Both the position numbers and the translations under genes were made by a program. Positions 41,306-50,022 of a stretch of DNA of 64,000 nt are shown one piece after another. This DNA comes from Aurantiacibacter odishensis (GTDB taxonomy: Bacteria; Pseudomonadota; Alphaproteobacteria; Sphingomonadales; Sphingomonadaceae), in contig NZ_QYOS01000019.1 of assembly GCF_003605195.1 (NCBI RefSeq), forward strand, positions 163,477-227,476, read 5' to 3'. The number at the start of each line of letters is the position of its first letter. Position 1 is the stretch's first letter. Under the pieces are notes generated by a model, which worked only from the letters and a program-made list of their open reading frames with translations, made no database searches and was not told the DNA's origin.

Positions 41306-41598
41306 TTTGTTAAGCCCTCAAGCGCCGGGCGCAGCGCGTCCGCGCTGCTTGGCTTTCTCCGCATAGGCTCAGGCGCGCGTTCGCGCTTGCGGTTGCTGCG
41401 CAACCGTGTCCCGCGCAGAGATCGGCCAATCTCTCTGGCTCGGTCCGCGACCAGCGGATCGCAAGGCCGAACGGCCGCCCGCAGGTGCCGCGCAGCGAAG
41501 CGGAGCGAACAGCACCGAGGACGCAAGCGCGGAGGCGCTTGCGGAAAACAAACTAATCGCGGAAAGCCAATCCAGGGTATCAGGCAGGAGCCGCAACC
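41306..41598 (+). other. Hairpin-rich spacer between rsfS and rlmH (293 bp)
   Basis: There is no convincing gene here. Three hairpins are visible: GCAGCGC/GCGCTGC (41331-41348), AGAGAT/ATCTCT (near 41411-41428), and CGCAAGCGC/GCGCTTGCG (41522-41543, 9 bp). The outer sequences TTGGCTTTCTCCGC (near 41349) and GCGGAAAGCCAA (near 41559) are also roughly inverted copies of each other. Short CG-rich words recur. It may be a repetitive intergenic element or a structured leader of rlmH. The first hairpin may end rsfS transcripts. Confidence 0.5.
41586..41590 (+). promoter_or_regulatory. Shine-Dalgarno sequence that places the rlmH start at an ATT codon
   Basis: AGGAG lies 8 nt upstream of ATT 41599, the codon that aligns with the usual initiator Met of RlmH. 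No ATG, GTG, TTG or CTG occurs in frame between the upstream stop (TAA at 41554) and GTG 41656. Confidence 0.55.
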
Positions 41599-42021
41599 AT
41601 TCTTCTTCACATCATCGCCCGCGGCAAAATCGCCCGCTCTCCCGAAGAGGAACTGGTGGAGCGCTATGCCAAGCGCATCCAGTGGCCGCTGAAATTCACC
41701 GAACTGCCCGAAACCGGCGGACGCATTCCCGATCCGCAGACACCGTTCAAGACGGTCCTCCTGGACGAACGCGGCAAGAACCTCGGCTCCGAGGAATTCG
41801 CGCGCGTTCTCGAACGCTGGCGCGACGACGGGATGCGCGAATGCCGCTTCGTGATCGGCGCGGCGGACGGACACTCTAAGCAGGAGCGCGACGAGGCGGA
41901 CCTGCTGATATCCTTCGGCAAGGCCACCTGGCCGCACCTGCTGGCCCGCGCCATGCTGGCGGAGCAACTGTTCCGCGCCACCTCCATTCTTGCAGGCCAT
42001 CCCTATCATCGGGCAGGATAG
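41599..42021 (+). CDS. rlmH: 23S rRNA (pseudouridine(1915)-N(3))-methyltransferase RlmH, apparent ATT start
   Basis: SPOUT-fold methyltransferase of pseudouridine 1915 in helix 69 of 23S rRNA. With the ATT start the product is 140 residues and begins (M)LLHIIARGKIARSPEEEL, the typical RlmH N-terminus; the trefoil-knot SAM site is FVIGAADGHS and the C-terminus RATSILAGHPYH is standard. Beginning at the first canonical codon, GTG 41656, would remove the first strand and helix. So either translation starts at AUU, as in infC, or one base is wrong. EnvC follows 6 nt after the stop. Confidence 0.85.
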   Translation: MLLHIIARGKIARSPEEELVERYAKRIQWPLKFTELPETGGRIPDPQTPFKTVLLDERGKNLGSEEFARVLERWRDDGMRECRFVIGAADGHSKQERDEADLLISFGKATWPHLLARAMLAEQLFRATSILAGHPYHRAG

Positions 42022-42027
42022 AGCGCG

Positions 42028-43236
42028 ATGCACCGCGCCATCCTCCTCATCGGCTCGATAGCCTTCTGCGCTGCGGCGGCATTCGCTCAACGCGCGCCCG
42101 TCAGCCAGAGCCCGGAGGACATGCGCGCCGCCCTCGCCGAAGCGCTGGCAGAGCGCGAGAACGCCGAGGCGCGCAGCCAGCGGTTTGAGGAAGAAGCGGA
42201 AGAGGCACAGGACGCCGCCGAGCGCGCCGCTCGCGAAGCCGCTGCGCTCGCCGCCCGCGTGCAGCAGGCGGAGGCCGGGATTGCCGCTGCCCGGGCCCGC
42301 ATTGCCATGATCGACCGCGAACAGGCCGTCCTGCGCGAGGAACTGGGCCGCGAGCAGCAGCCGGTGGTCGAACTTACTGCCGCGCTCCAGCAGTTCTCCC
42401 GCCGCCCGCTCGTGCTCTCGGTGATGCGACCCGGTTCCGTGAAGGACGTGGTGTACCTGCGGGCCATGCTGCACGACACGGTGCCACAGGTGCAAGCGGG
42501 CACCCGCGATCTGCGCAACCGCCTCAACCGCGCCCGCGAACTGCGGCGGGAAGCTTTGGCCGCCGCGCAGGTGCTGGAGGCGGAGGAAACCGCGCTGGCC
42601 CAGCGGCGTGAGGAGCTGGCCGAGATCGAGACGCGCGAGCGCCTCGCCGCCCGCGCCGCCGGGGGGGCGGCGAGCCGGGAGGTGGACCGCGTTCTGGCGC
42701 TGGCCGAGGAAGCGCGCGATCTCGACAGCCTGGTGAGCGAACTCGACCGGGCAGCCGATCTGCGGCAGCGCCTAGCCGCGCTGCCGGGGCCGCGCCTGCG
42801 CCCTTCGCAGCCCGGCGCAGCGCAGCGGGTCAGCCCGCCTTCTCCCACGCCATCGCAAGCACAGGCGCAGGGCGCGCCCCGGCCGTACATGCTCCCGGTT
42901 TCTGGCCGTACCGTGATCGGCTTCGGTGCGCCGCAGGCATCGGGCCTCAGCCGCGGGCTGACGCTGGCACCGATCGGCGGGGCGCAGGTGGTGGCGCCTG
43001 CTGCAGGTCGCATTGCCTTTGCCGGTCCCTATCGCGGCTATGGCAGCATCGTGATTATCGAGCACGGTGGCGGCTGGACCAGCCTGGTAACAGGCTTGGC
43101 CCGCAGCGACGTGGACGTTGGCGAGAGTGTGCGGGCAGGCTCCCCCCTTGGCATTGCAGCGCCGACCGATCCCAGCGTGACGCTGGAACTGCGCCGCGAC
43201 GGTGAAGCGGTGAACCCGATCGCCAATATTCGCTGA
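42028..43236 (+). CDS. Murein hydrolase activator EnvC family protein
   Basis: A 402-residue exported protein: signal peptide (first 21 residues; cleavage near AAAFAQ), a long Ala/Glu/Arg-rich coiled coil (about 28-255), a Pro/Gln-rich linker, and a C-terminal LytM domain. The LytM zinc ligands are not all present (the usual HxxxD is LTLAPIGGAQ and the HxH is absent), as in EnvC, which activates amidases but does not cut. It heads an envC-ctpA pair in the conserved nadD-rsfS-rlmH cluster. Confidence 0.88.
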   Translation: MHRAILLIGSIAFCAAAAFAQRAPVSQSPEDMRAALAEALAERENAEARSQRFEEEAEEAQDAAERAAREAAALAARVQQAEAGIAAARARIAMIDREQAVLREELGREQQPVVELTAALQQFSRRPLVLSVMRPGSVKDVVYLRAMLHDTVPQVQAGTRDLRNRLNRARELRREALAAAQVLEAEETALAQRREELAEIETRERLAARAAGGAASREVDRVLALAEEARDLDSLVSELDRAADLRQRLAALPGPRLRPSQPGAAQRVSPPSPTPSQAQAQGAPRPYMLPVSGRTVIGFGAPQASGLSRGLTLAPIGGAQVVAPAAGRIAFAGPYRGYGSIVIIEHGGGWTSLVTGLARSDVDVGESVRAGSPLGIAAPTDPSVTLELRRDGEAVNPIANIR

Positions 43237-43337
43237 ATGTCTCTACCGGGACCGCATTGCACCCTCATCTGGCGTTAAGACGCGCCATGCGATAAACGGG
43301 CAACTGGGACTCCCTCCTTGCCGAGGACGATACGTAT

Positions 43338-44693
43338 ATGAAATTCGCACCCGCCATCCGCGCTGCCGCCCTTTGCACGGCCGTTGCGCTCGTGCCCGCC
43401 ACCACTGCCGCCATCGCGCAGGTGGAAGGCCGCGCCTCGCCCGAATTCGCCAAGCTGTTCGCTACCTATCAGCGGATCAAGGCGAGCTACGTGGAGCCGG
43501 TGGACGACGAGGTGCTGATCCGCGGGGCTATCGACGGGATGCTCGCCGCCCTCGACCCGCATTCGGCCTATCTCGACGGCACGGCGCTGGAACGCCTGAC
43601 CACGATGATCGACGGCAACTACCAGGGCCTTGGCATTTCGGTGCAGATGGAGGACGGCGCGGTGAAGGTGATCTCGCCGTTCCGTGGCAGCCCTGCCGAT
43701 GCCGCAGGGATCAAGGCCGGTGACTACATCACCCACATCAACGGCGAACTCATCTACGGCATGGAGCTGAACGATGCCGTGGCGCAGATGCGCGGGCCTG
43801 CGGGCACCGACATCGAGGTAACGATTTTCCGTCCCGGTCGCGAGGACAGTTTCGAAGTGCAGGTAACGCGCGGCGTTATCGAGCTGGAGCCGGTGACCTG
43901 GGAATTGATGGACGGCAATATCGGCCACATCAGCGTGAACGAATTCTCCGCAGACGTCGGTGCCGACGTGCGCCGCGGTCTGCGCGAATTACAGGAGCAG
44001 GCCACTGGCCGCCTCGGCGGGCTGGTGCTGGACCTGCGCCGTAATCCCGGCGGTTCGCTGGACGAGGCCGTGGCACTGTCCGACCTGTTCCTCACTGACG
44101 GGCAGATCGTGTCGCAGCGCGGTCGTTCGCGGCGTGAGACGATCTACTACGATGCTGAAACCGTCTATCGCGGCGACGTGGCCGAGGGCCTGCCCATCAT
44201 CGTGCTGATCGACGAAGGCTCCGCCTCGGCCAGCGAGATCGTGGCAGGCGCGCTGCAGGATCACCGCCGCGCGCTGGTGATGGGCGAGCGCAGCTTCGGC
44301 AAGGGCAGCGTGCAGACGCTGCTGCCGCTCAGCCGTGATTCGGCACTGAAGCTGACCACGGCGCGGTATTACACGCCTGCAGGTCGCAGCGTGCAGGAAG
44401 GCGGGATCGAGCCCGATATCCGCGTGCCTCAGCTTTCCGATCCCGATGCAGAGCGTCGCCAGCGCATGGCGCTGCGCGAAAGCGACCTTCGCGGGCATCT
44501 CGTGGGCGAAATCGGCGTTGAGGACGAGAACCTGGAGCGCGACCGCCTCGACGATCCGCGCTTCCAGCTCACCGCTGCCGAACTCGAAGAGCAGGGCGTG
44601 GATGACTTCCAGCTCGACTATGCCGTGCGCACCCTGCGCCGGACGAGCGGCGTGAACGTGGCCGTCCGCGGCGAGAACGGATCGCGCCGCTGA
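43338..44693 (+). CDS. S41 family C-terminal processing peptidase (CtpA)
   Basis: A 451-residue periplasmic serine protease. It has a signal peptide (cut near TTAAIAQ), an N-terminal helical cap, a PDZ domain (about 90-170; YQGLGISVQMEDG) and the S41 catalytic domain with Ser297 in GSASASEIV and the general-base Lys in SFGKGSVQT. Such proteases cut the C-termini of exported proteins and often control murein hydrolases; it follows an EnvC-type regulator by 101 bp, which supports that link. Confidence 0.93.
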   Translation: MKFAPAIRAAALCTAVALVPATTAAIAQVEGRASPEFAKLFATYQRIKASYVEPVDDEVLIRGAIDGMLAALDPHSAYLDGTALERLTTMIDGNYQGLGISVQMEDGAVKVISPFRGSPADAAGIKAGDYITHINGELIYGMELNDAVAQMRGPAGTDIEVTIFRPGREDSFEVQVTRGVIELEPVTWELMDGNIGHISVNEFSADVGADVRRGLRELQEQATGRLGGLVLDLRRNPGGSLDEAVALSDLFLTDGQIVSQRGRSRRETIYYDAETVYRGDVAEGLPIIVLIDEGSASASEIVAGALQDHRRALVMGERSFGKGSVQTLLPLSRDSALKLTTARYYTPAGRSVQEGGIEPDIRVPQLSDPDAERRQRMALRESDLRGHLVGEIGVEDENLERDRLDDPRFQLTAAELEEQGVDDFQLDYAVRTLRRTSGVNVAVRGENGSRR

Positions 44694-44743
44694 ATAGCAA
44701 CTGGGCTTCGACAAGTCCCGGATGAGCGATTAGGGAACGAAGG

Positions 44744-45199
44744 ATGAGCACACCGCTTTCCCCTTCCGACAGGCTTGCCCAGCGACTGGCGCTCGGCATC
44801 CCTGCCATCCTACTCGCCGGAGCTTACATCTCGGAATACGGCTTCGGCCTGTTTCCGTGCGAGATGTGCTGGTGGCAGCGTTATCCGCACTTCGTGGCCG
44901 TGGCGCTGGCTTTCGTTTCCTACGTGTCCCCGCCGAAGCGCGCATGGATCGGCCTTGCCGCGCTCGCCATCGCGGTTTCCGGTGCGATCGGTGTTTTTCA
45001 TGCAGGCGTCGAATACGGCTGGTGGGAAAGCCCCCTGGGCTGCACCTCCACCGATCCCTTTTCGCTGGAATTCGTACGGTGTGACGAGCCGGCATGGACG
45101 CTGATGGGCATTTCGCTGGCGGGCTTCAATGCCCTCCTTTCCATCGGCAGCGCCATCGCCATATGCATGCTGTTGCTCGCCAAGGAGAGAACGCAATGA
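44744..45199 (+). CDS. Disulfide bond formation protein B (DsbB-like)
   Basis: A 151-residue four-helix inner membrane protein that reoxidises DsbA by passing electrons to ubiquinone. Both cysteine pairs are visible: CEMC (in FPCEMCWWQRYPH) in the first periplasmic loop and GCTS...FVRCDEP in the second. It overlaps the coq7 gene by ATGA; the neighbour makes ubiquinone, the DsbB acceptor. Confidence 0.9.
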   Translation: MSTPLSPSDRLAQRLALGIPAILLAGAYISEYGFGLFPCEMCWWQRYPHFVAVALAFVSYVSPPKRAWIGLAALAIAVSGAIGVFHAGVEYGWWESPLGCTSTDPFSLEFVRCDEPAWTLMGISLAGFNALLSIGSAIAICMLLLAKERTQ

Positions 45200-45726
45200 C
45201 CGACGCTTTCAGGAAAGACCGTTCCGAAATGATCCGCGTGGACCAGGCGGGCGAATTCGGCGCCACCCGCATCTATGCGGGGCAACTGGCGGTCATGGGC
45301 GATCGCGGGCCGCACTCTGCGGAAATTCGCGGCATGGCGGAGCAGGAAGCGGGCCACCGCGCCGAGTTCGACGCGCTGATGGCAAAGCGCGGCGTGCGCC
45401 CCACGGCATTGCAGCCGTTCTGGAACCTTGCCGGCTATGCGCTGGGCGCGGGTACGGCCCTGATCGGGCCCGAAGCGGCCATGGCCTGCACCGCCGCGGT
45501 CGAAACCGAGATCGACAAGCACTATTCGCAGCAGCTCGACGAGCTTGAGGCGGACGGCGATGATCCCGAACTCGCCGACATGATTCACCGCTTCCGCGAG
45601 GATGAGCGCGAGCACCGCGATGCCGCCCTTGATGCCGGCGCGGAAAATGCTCCAGCCTATCCGCTGCTGTCCGCCGCAATCCGGCTGGGGTGCCGGGCGG
45701 CGATCAGAATTTCCGAGAAAATTTGA
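45196..45726 (+). CDS. coq7: Demethoxyubiquinone hydroxylase (Coq7 family)
   Basis: Di-iron carboxylate enzyme for the C6 hydroxylation in ubiquinone synthesis. From ATG 45196 it has 176 residues. The two ExxH-type motifs are visible (EQEAGH and EDEREH), together with the lone Glu in DQAGEFGATRIYAG and VETEIDKHY. The frame opens 102 nt earlier within dsbB, but the ATGA overlap marks the real start. Confidence 0.95.
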   Translation: MTDAFRKDRSEMIRVDQAGEFGATRIYAGQLAVMGDRGPHSAEIRGMAEQEAGHRAEFDALMAKRGVRPTALQPFWNLAGYALGAGTALIGPEAAMACTAAVETEIDKHYSQQLDELEADGDDPELADMIHRFREDEREHRDAALDAGAENAPAYPLLSAAIRLGCRAAIRISEKI

Positions 45727-45800
45727 CACAAACCAACTTCATCATGCGTTCAACAGGTAAGGTGCCATATGGAAACGAACGCAAAGCCGAAGGATCGATC

Positions 45801-46472
45801 ATGACACGCCTCCTAGCCCTGACTGCCGCCTCCGCCATCGCCGCGGCATTGGCCACGACGCCAGCCGCTGCGCAGGACGATGCCGGAGATCGCGTGAACA
45901 CGGTCATCATCTACGGCGACGATGAATGCCCGCAATCGACCGACGACATGATCACCGTCTGCGCCCGTCTTGATGAAAGCGAGCGCTATCGCATTCCGCC
46001 GAACCTTCGCACCAGCAGTTCGCCTCAGAACGAAAGCTGGACCCAGCGCGCACTGGCACTGGAAGCCGTGGGTGACTTCGGTCCGCTAAGCTGCACCCCG
46101 GTGGGTGCGGGCGGCGACCTGGGCTGCACGATGGAAATGATCGAGGCAGCCTACGAAGAGCGCGCCAATTCCAGCGACGTCCGCTTTGCCGAACTGATCG
46201 CCGAAGAACGCGCCGAACGCCTGGCCGCCATCGATGCCGATGCCGAAGCGACGCAGGCCCGCGTCGAGGAACTGGAGGAAGCCGAATTCCAGCGCCGCCG
46301 CGAGGCGCAGTCGCAACCGATCCCCGGCGAGGAAGTGGACCCGTCCGCCCCTCCCGCGACCGTTGTCGACCCCGATCGCGTGCCGCCGCGCGACGTGCCG
46401 CCGCCCAGCTTCGACGATGACGAGGAACAGGTGCCGCTTGACGCAGCGCCACCAGCAGAATTGCCGAATTAA
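45801..46472 (+). CDS. Uncharacterised exported protein with acidic coiled-coil tail
   Basis: A 223-residue periplasmic protein. The start ATG 45801 follows AAGGA; the signal peptide is cleaved near PAAAQDD. The mature N-terminal part has the block DDECPQSTDDMITVCARLDE plus SERYRIPPNLR, and four cysteines that could form two disulfides. The rest is a Glu-rich coiled coil (residues 125-175) and a Pro/Asp-rich end. I have seen this pattern only as hypothetical proteins of Sphingomonadales. It follows dsbB-coq7 by 74 bp. Confidence 0.6.
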   Translation: MTRLLALTAASAIAAALATTPAAAQDDAGDRVNTVIIYGDDECPQSTDDMITVCARLDESERYRIPPNLRTSSSPQNESWTQRALALEAVGDFGPLSCTPVGAGGDLGCTMEMIEAAYEERANSSDVRFAELIAEERAERLAAIDADAEATQARVEELEEAEFQRRREAQSQPIPGEEVDPSAPPATVVDPDRVPPRDVPPPSFDDDEEQVPLDAAPPAELPN

Positions 46473-46484
46473 GCCGGGGCGACC

Positions 46485-47288
46485 TCAGGTGAGCGCGATA
46501 TCCGGCGCGTCTTCCTGCTTCATGCCCACGACGTGGTAGCCCGCATCGACGTGATGGGTTTCGCCCGTCACGCCCGATGACAGGTCCGAACAGAAATACA
46601 GGCCTGCGCCGCCCACGTCCTCGATCGTGACATTGCGCCGCAGGGGCGAATTCAGCTCGTTCCATTTGAGGATGTAGCGGAAATCGCCGATGCCGCTGGC
46701 TGCCAGCGTCTTGATGGGTCCGGCGCTGATGGCGTTTACCCGGATGTTATCCGGGCCAAGGTCGTTCGCGAGATATTGCACGCTGGTTTCCAGCGCGGCC
46801 TTGGCAACGCCCATCACGTTGTAGTGCGGCACGACCTTCTCCGCGCCGTAGTAGGTCAGGGTGACGATGGAGCCGCCCTCGGACATCAGCGGCGCGGCGC
46901 GCTTCGCAGCGGCGACCAGCGAATAGGCCGAGATGTTCATCGTCATCAGGAAATTGTCGAGACTGGTGTCGACATATTTGCCGCGCAACTCGCTCTTGTC
47001 GGAAAAGCCGATGGCGTGGACGAGGAAATCCAGCTTGCCCCACTTCGCCTCGATCTCGGCAAAGGCGGTGTCCATCGCGTCCATATCGGAAACGTCGCAC
47101 TCGATCAGGAAGTCGCTGCCCACCTGCTCTGCCAGCGGGCCGACGCGCTTCTTCAAGGCTTCTCCCTGATAGGAGAAGGCCATGTCTGCACCTTGCTCGT
47201 GCAGCTTCTTCGCAATGCCCCAGGCCAGCGACTTGTCGTTCGCGAGGCCCATGATCAGGCCCTTCTTGCCTGCCATCAATCCAGTCAT
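46485..47288 (-). CDS. fabI: Enoyl-[acyl-carrier-protein] reductase FabI
   Basis: NADH-dependent last step of each fatty acid elongation cycle, target of triclosan. The 267-residue SDR has the FabI-specific N-terminus MGLANDKSLAWGIAKKL, HAIGFSDKSELRG, and the catalytic YNVMGVAKAAL (Tyr and Lys). The stop of the downstream yihY gene is not involved; rather the yihY gene upstream ends in an ATGA overlap with the fabI start, so yihY and fabI are in one transcript. Confidence 0.96.
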   Translation of the reverse strand: MTGLMAGKKGLIMGLANDKSLAWGIAKKLHEQGADMAFSYQGEALKKRVGPLAEQVGSDFLIECDVSDMDAMDTAFAEIEAKWGKLDFLVHAIGFSDKSELRGKYVDTSLDNFLMTMNISAYSLVAAAKRAAPLMSEGGSIVTLTYYGAEKVVPHYNVMGVAKAALETSVQYLANDLGPDNIRVNAISAGPIKTLAASGIGDFRYILKWNELNSPLRRNVTIEDVGGAGLYFCSDLSSGVTGETHHVDAGYHVVGMKQEDAPDIALT

Positions 47289-48289
47289 CGGGCAGTGTCC
47301 TCCATTGTGTCTGCCTCTTGCGCCAGCCGATCCTCCTCCTCCTCGGGCGTTTCGGCTAGCGCGGCGTTCAGTTCGGCGCCTGCCACAATCCCTAAGCCCA
47401 CCAGCCAGAAAAAGAAAAGCGTGATCATCACCCCGGCCAGCGATCCGTAGGTCAGGTCATAGGCGAAGATGAGCCGCAGGACCGGCGGGAAAGCGAGCGC
47501 GACCATCGTCCACCAGCCGGTGACAAGCAGGGCGCCCGGCCACTTGCGATAGCGGCGGTGTCGATATTCGTGCGGCGTCAGCGCGATGAACAGCATCCAG
47601 ATCGAGAAGAACAGGCCGACGGCGGTGACTATGCGCGAGTAGGAGAGGTTTCCGAGCGCATGGGCGAATTGCGGGAAATTCTCCTGGATCACGTTCTGCG
47701 CGGCGGAGATAGTCACTTGCGCGACCAGCGAGAGGATCAGCATGAGCACGGCGGCCACGATGATGCCGACCGAACTGATGCGGTATTTCCAGAAGGCCTT
47801 GGTGGCGCGCGTGCCGTAGGAACGGCGCAGGATATCGCGAATGGTCTCGATCAGGCTGCCCGTCGTCCAGAGTCCAAAGAGAGCGCCGATCCACAGCAGC
47901 CAGCCGGTGCGCGCTTCCATCACGGTGCGGGCCACCGGCTCGATCACCTCGGCGACAGTAGGGGGCAGGGCGGAGACGATCGCGGCAATGGTGGCCAGCC
48001 GTTCACCCTCGCTGCCGATGGCCGAAAGGATTGCGGCGGCAGTGATGAAGAAGGGAAAGATCGCCAGCAGCGACATATAGGCAAGGTTGCCTGCGTGGAT
48101 GGTGCCGTCGTTGAAACAGCCCACCACCACGCGGCGGATCACTTCGATTGCGCGGGTGCTGATGCCGAAGCGGCCGCGGAAGGACGTGGAATGCCCACCT
48201 GCCAGCACCGTGCGCCGCCGCGCCTCTGGCGAGACATCCGCAGGCAGGGCGTCGTCGGCATCGACCTCGTGGGCTGTGGATTGCTCCAT
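47285..48289 (-). CDS. YihY/BrkB family inner membrane protein (second copy)
   Basis: A 334-residue polytopic protein with a 50-residue cytoplasmic N-terminal extension and six hydrophobic segments; family blocks include GNLAYMSLLAIFPFFIT, FGLWTTGSLIETIRDI and PGALLVTGWWTMVALAF. It ends with a charged acidic tail. Function is unknown. Its stop overlaps the fabI start by 4 nt. Its sequence is clearly distinct from the copy at 13299-14123, so the two are old paralogues. Confidence 0.88.
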   Translation of the reverse strand: MEQSTAHEVDADDALPADVSPEARRRTVLAGGHSTSFRGRFGISTRAIEVIRRVVVGCFNDGTIHAGNLAYMSLLAIFPFFITAAAILSAIGSEGERLATIAAIVSALPPTVAEVIEPVARTVMEARTGWLLWIGALFGLWTTGSLIETIRDILRRSYGTRATKAFWKYRISSVGIIVAAVLMLILSLVAQVTISAAQNVIQENFPQFAHALGNLSYSRIVTAVGLFFSIWMLFIALTPHEYRHRRYRKWPGALLVTGWWTMVALAFPPVLRLIFAYDLTYGSLAGVMITLFFFWLVGLGIVAGAELNAALAETPEEEEDRLAQEADTMEDTAR

Positions 48290-48351
48290 TACCTGCCGCT
48301 TCTAGCACCGCCAGCCATGCTGTCGAGCAGCGCGATGACAAGTCTCTGAAA

Positions 48352-49332
48352 TCAAAGGCCCATGTGCTCGCGCGGATTGCCGGTATCCTTCCAGCCGTCC
48401 AGCGTCTTGGCGAGCTCGGTCGCGTCCTCGGGCAGCTGGATTTCCAGCGTCACCAGCTGGTCGCCGCGGGTGCCGCTCTTCTTGCTGAAGCCCTTGCCCT
48501 TCATGCGCAGAACCTTGCCGGAGCTGGAACCGGCGCCGATCGTCAGCATGACAGGGCCATCCACGGTAGGCACCTTGACCTTGGCTCCGTTCACGGCCTC
48601 GTCCAGCGTGATCGGCAGCTCCACGCGCACATCGTCGCCTTCGCGGTAGAAGAAGGGGTGCGGCTGGATGTCGACCACGACGATGCCGTCACCGTTGCCG
48701 CCGGGGCCCTTATGACCCTTGCCCTTCAGCCGCATCGTGGTGCCGTCCTCCACGCCTGCGGGCAGCGAGAGGTCAATGGTCTTGCCGTCGGCCAGCGTGA
48801 TGCGCTGCTTGGCGCGCGTGGCTGCATCCACGAACGGCACGGCCAGCTTGTAGCGGATATCGGCCCCCTTCTGCGGCGGGGGAGGGGGCGGACGACGGAA
48901 GCCCTGCGGGCCGCCACCCATGCCGCCGCCCATTCCGGCACCGCGCGCAGAACTGCGCTGGTTACCGCGACCGAACAGCCCTTCGAAAAGATCGCCGAGA
49001 TCAAGGTCTTCCGCACCGCCGAAGCCCTGGAAATCGCGCGAGGAATAGCTGCCGCTGCCGCCGGGCCGCGCGCCGCCGAAGCCGCCACCCATGCCGAAAG
49101 GGCTGGTGGGGTTGCCGTCCGCGTCGATTTCGCCCCGGTCGAACTGGGCGCGCTTGTCCTTGTCGGACAGCAGGTCATACGCCTGCGTGACCTTGCCGAA
49201 CTTTTCCGCGGCTTGCGGATTGTCCTTGTTGCGGTCCGGATGCAGTTCCTTGGCGAGCTTGCGATAGGCGGACTTGATGTCCTGCTCGCTCGCGGAACGG
49301 CTCACGCCGAGGGTGGAATAGGGATCAGCCAT
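48352..49332 (-). CDS. DnaJ-class co-chaperone (CbpA-like)
   Basis: A 326-residue J-domain protein. The J domain (1-68) has the HPD motif ELHPDRNKDNP that stimulates DnaK ATPase; a Gly/Phe/Ser-rich linker (80-150) follows, and the C-terminal substrate-binding beta domains (about 160-310) contain LPAGVEDGTTMRLKGKG. The CxxCxGxG zinc repeats of DnaJ are lacking, so this is type II (CbpA). dnaK is not in the window. Confidence 0.92.
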   Translation of the reverse strand: MADPYSTLGVSRSASEQDIKSAYRKLAKELHPDRNKDNPQAAEKFGKVTQAYDLLSDKDKRAQFDRGEIDADGNPTSPFGMGGGFGGARPGGSGSYSSRDFQGFGGAEDLDLGDLFEGLFGRGNQRSSARGAGMGGGMGGGPQGFRRPPPPPPQKGADIRYKLAVPFVDAATRAKQRITLADGKTIDLSLPAGVEDGTTMRLKGKGHKGPGGNGDGIVVVDIQPHPFFYREGDDVRVELPITLDEAVNGAKVKVPTVDGPVMLTIGAGSSSGKVLRMKGKGFSKKSGTRGDQLVTLEIQLPEDATELAKTLDGWKDTGNPREHMGL

Positions 49333-49413
49333 GGTGTGTTAGCTAGGTAAGGCAATGATATTTGGCAAGCAGGGCCTTTCATACGGCCCAAAGCGGGATT
49401 AATCGTCCTTCTC

Positions 49414-50022
49414 ATGAGCGACACAGTAGATGCAATTCCCGTCACCGATCCCTTCGCGCTGTTCGATGAATGGTTCGCCGAGGCACAGGCGAGCGAGCCG
49501 AATGATCCCAATGCCATGGCGCTGGCAACGGCGACGCCCGATGCCGCGCCCTCGGTGCGCATGGTGCTGCTGAAGGGTCATGACGAACGCGGTTTCGTGT
49601 TCTACACCAATGCGCAGAGCCGCAAGGGCGGGGAAATCCTTGCCAATCCGCAGGCCGCGCTGCTGTTTCACTGGAAGAGTCTGCGCCGCCAGATCCGCAT
49701 CGAAGGGCCGTTGACCGAAGTTAGCGAGGACGAGGCCAATGCGTACTTCCACTCGCGCCCCTTCGTCAGCCAGGTCGGCTCCGCTGCCAGCGACCAGTCG
49801 CGCCCGCTGGACAAGCGCGCCACCTACGATGCGCGGGTGAACGAACTTCGTTCCGCATACGAGGACGCAGGCGAGGTGCCGCGCCCGCCGCACTGGACCG
49901 GCTTCCGCCTTTCCCCGAAAGCCATCGAGTTCTGGCTCGACCGGCCCAACCGCCTGCACGAACGCCGCCGGTTCACGAGCGATGGAAAGGGTGGATGGTC
50001 CAGCACGCTGCTCTATCCATGA
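49414..50022 (+). CDS. pdxH: Pyridoxamine 5'-phosphate oxidase
   Basis: FMN-dependent oxidation of pyridoxamine or pyridoxine 5'-phosphate to PLP. The 202-residue protein shows VRMVLLKGHDERGFVFYTN, the FMN site SRKGGEI, HWKSLRRQIRI, the loop SRPFVSQVGSAASDQS, and the C-terminal RPNRLHERRRF. It lies divergent from the DnaJ-like gene, and its stop overlaps the transporter start (ATGA). Confidence 0.95.
   Translation: MSDTVDAIPVTDPFALFDEWFAEAQASEPNDPNAMALATATPDAAPSVRMVLLKGHDERGFVFYTNAQSRKGGEILANPQAALLFHWKSLRRQIRIEGPLTEVSEDEANAYFHSRPFVSQVGSAASDQSRPLDKRATYDARVNELRSAYEDAGEVPRPPHWTGFRLSPKAIEFWLDRPNRLHERRRFTSDGKGGWSSTLLYP

Noticed and set aside
41406..41879. 157-codon plus frame across the rsfS-rlmH spacer
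   Set aside because: It continues into rlmH in the wrong frame, has no ribosome site, and no recognisable domain.
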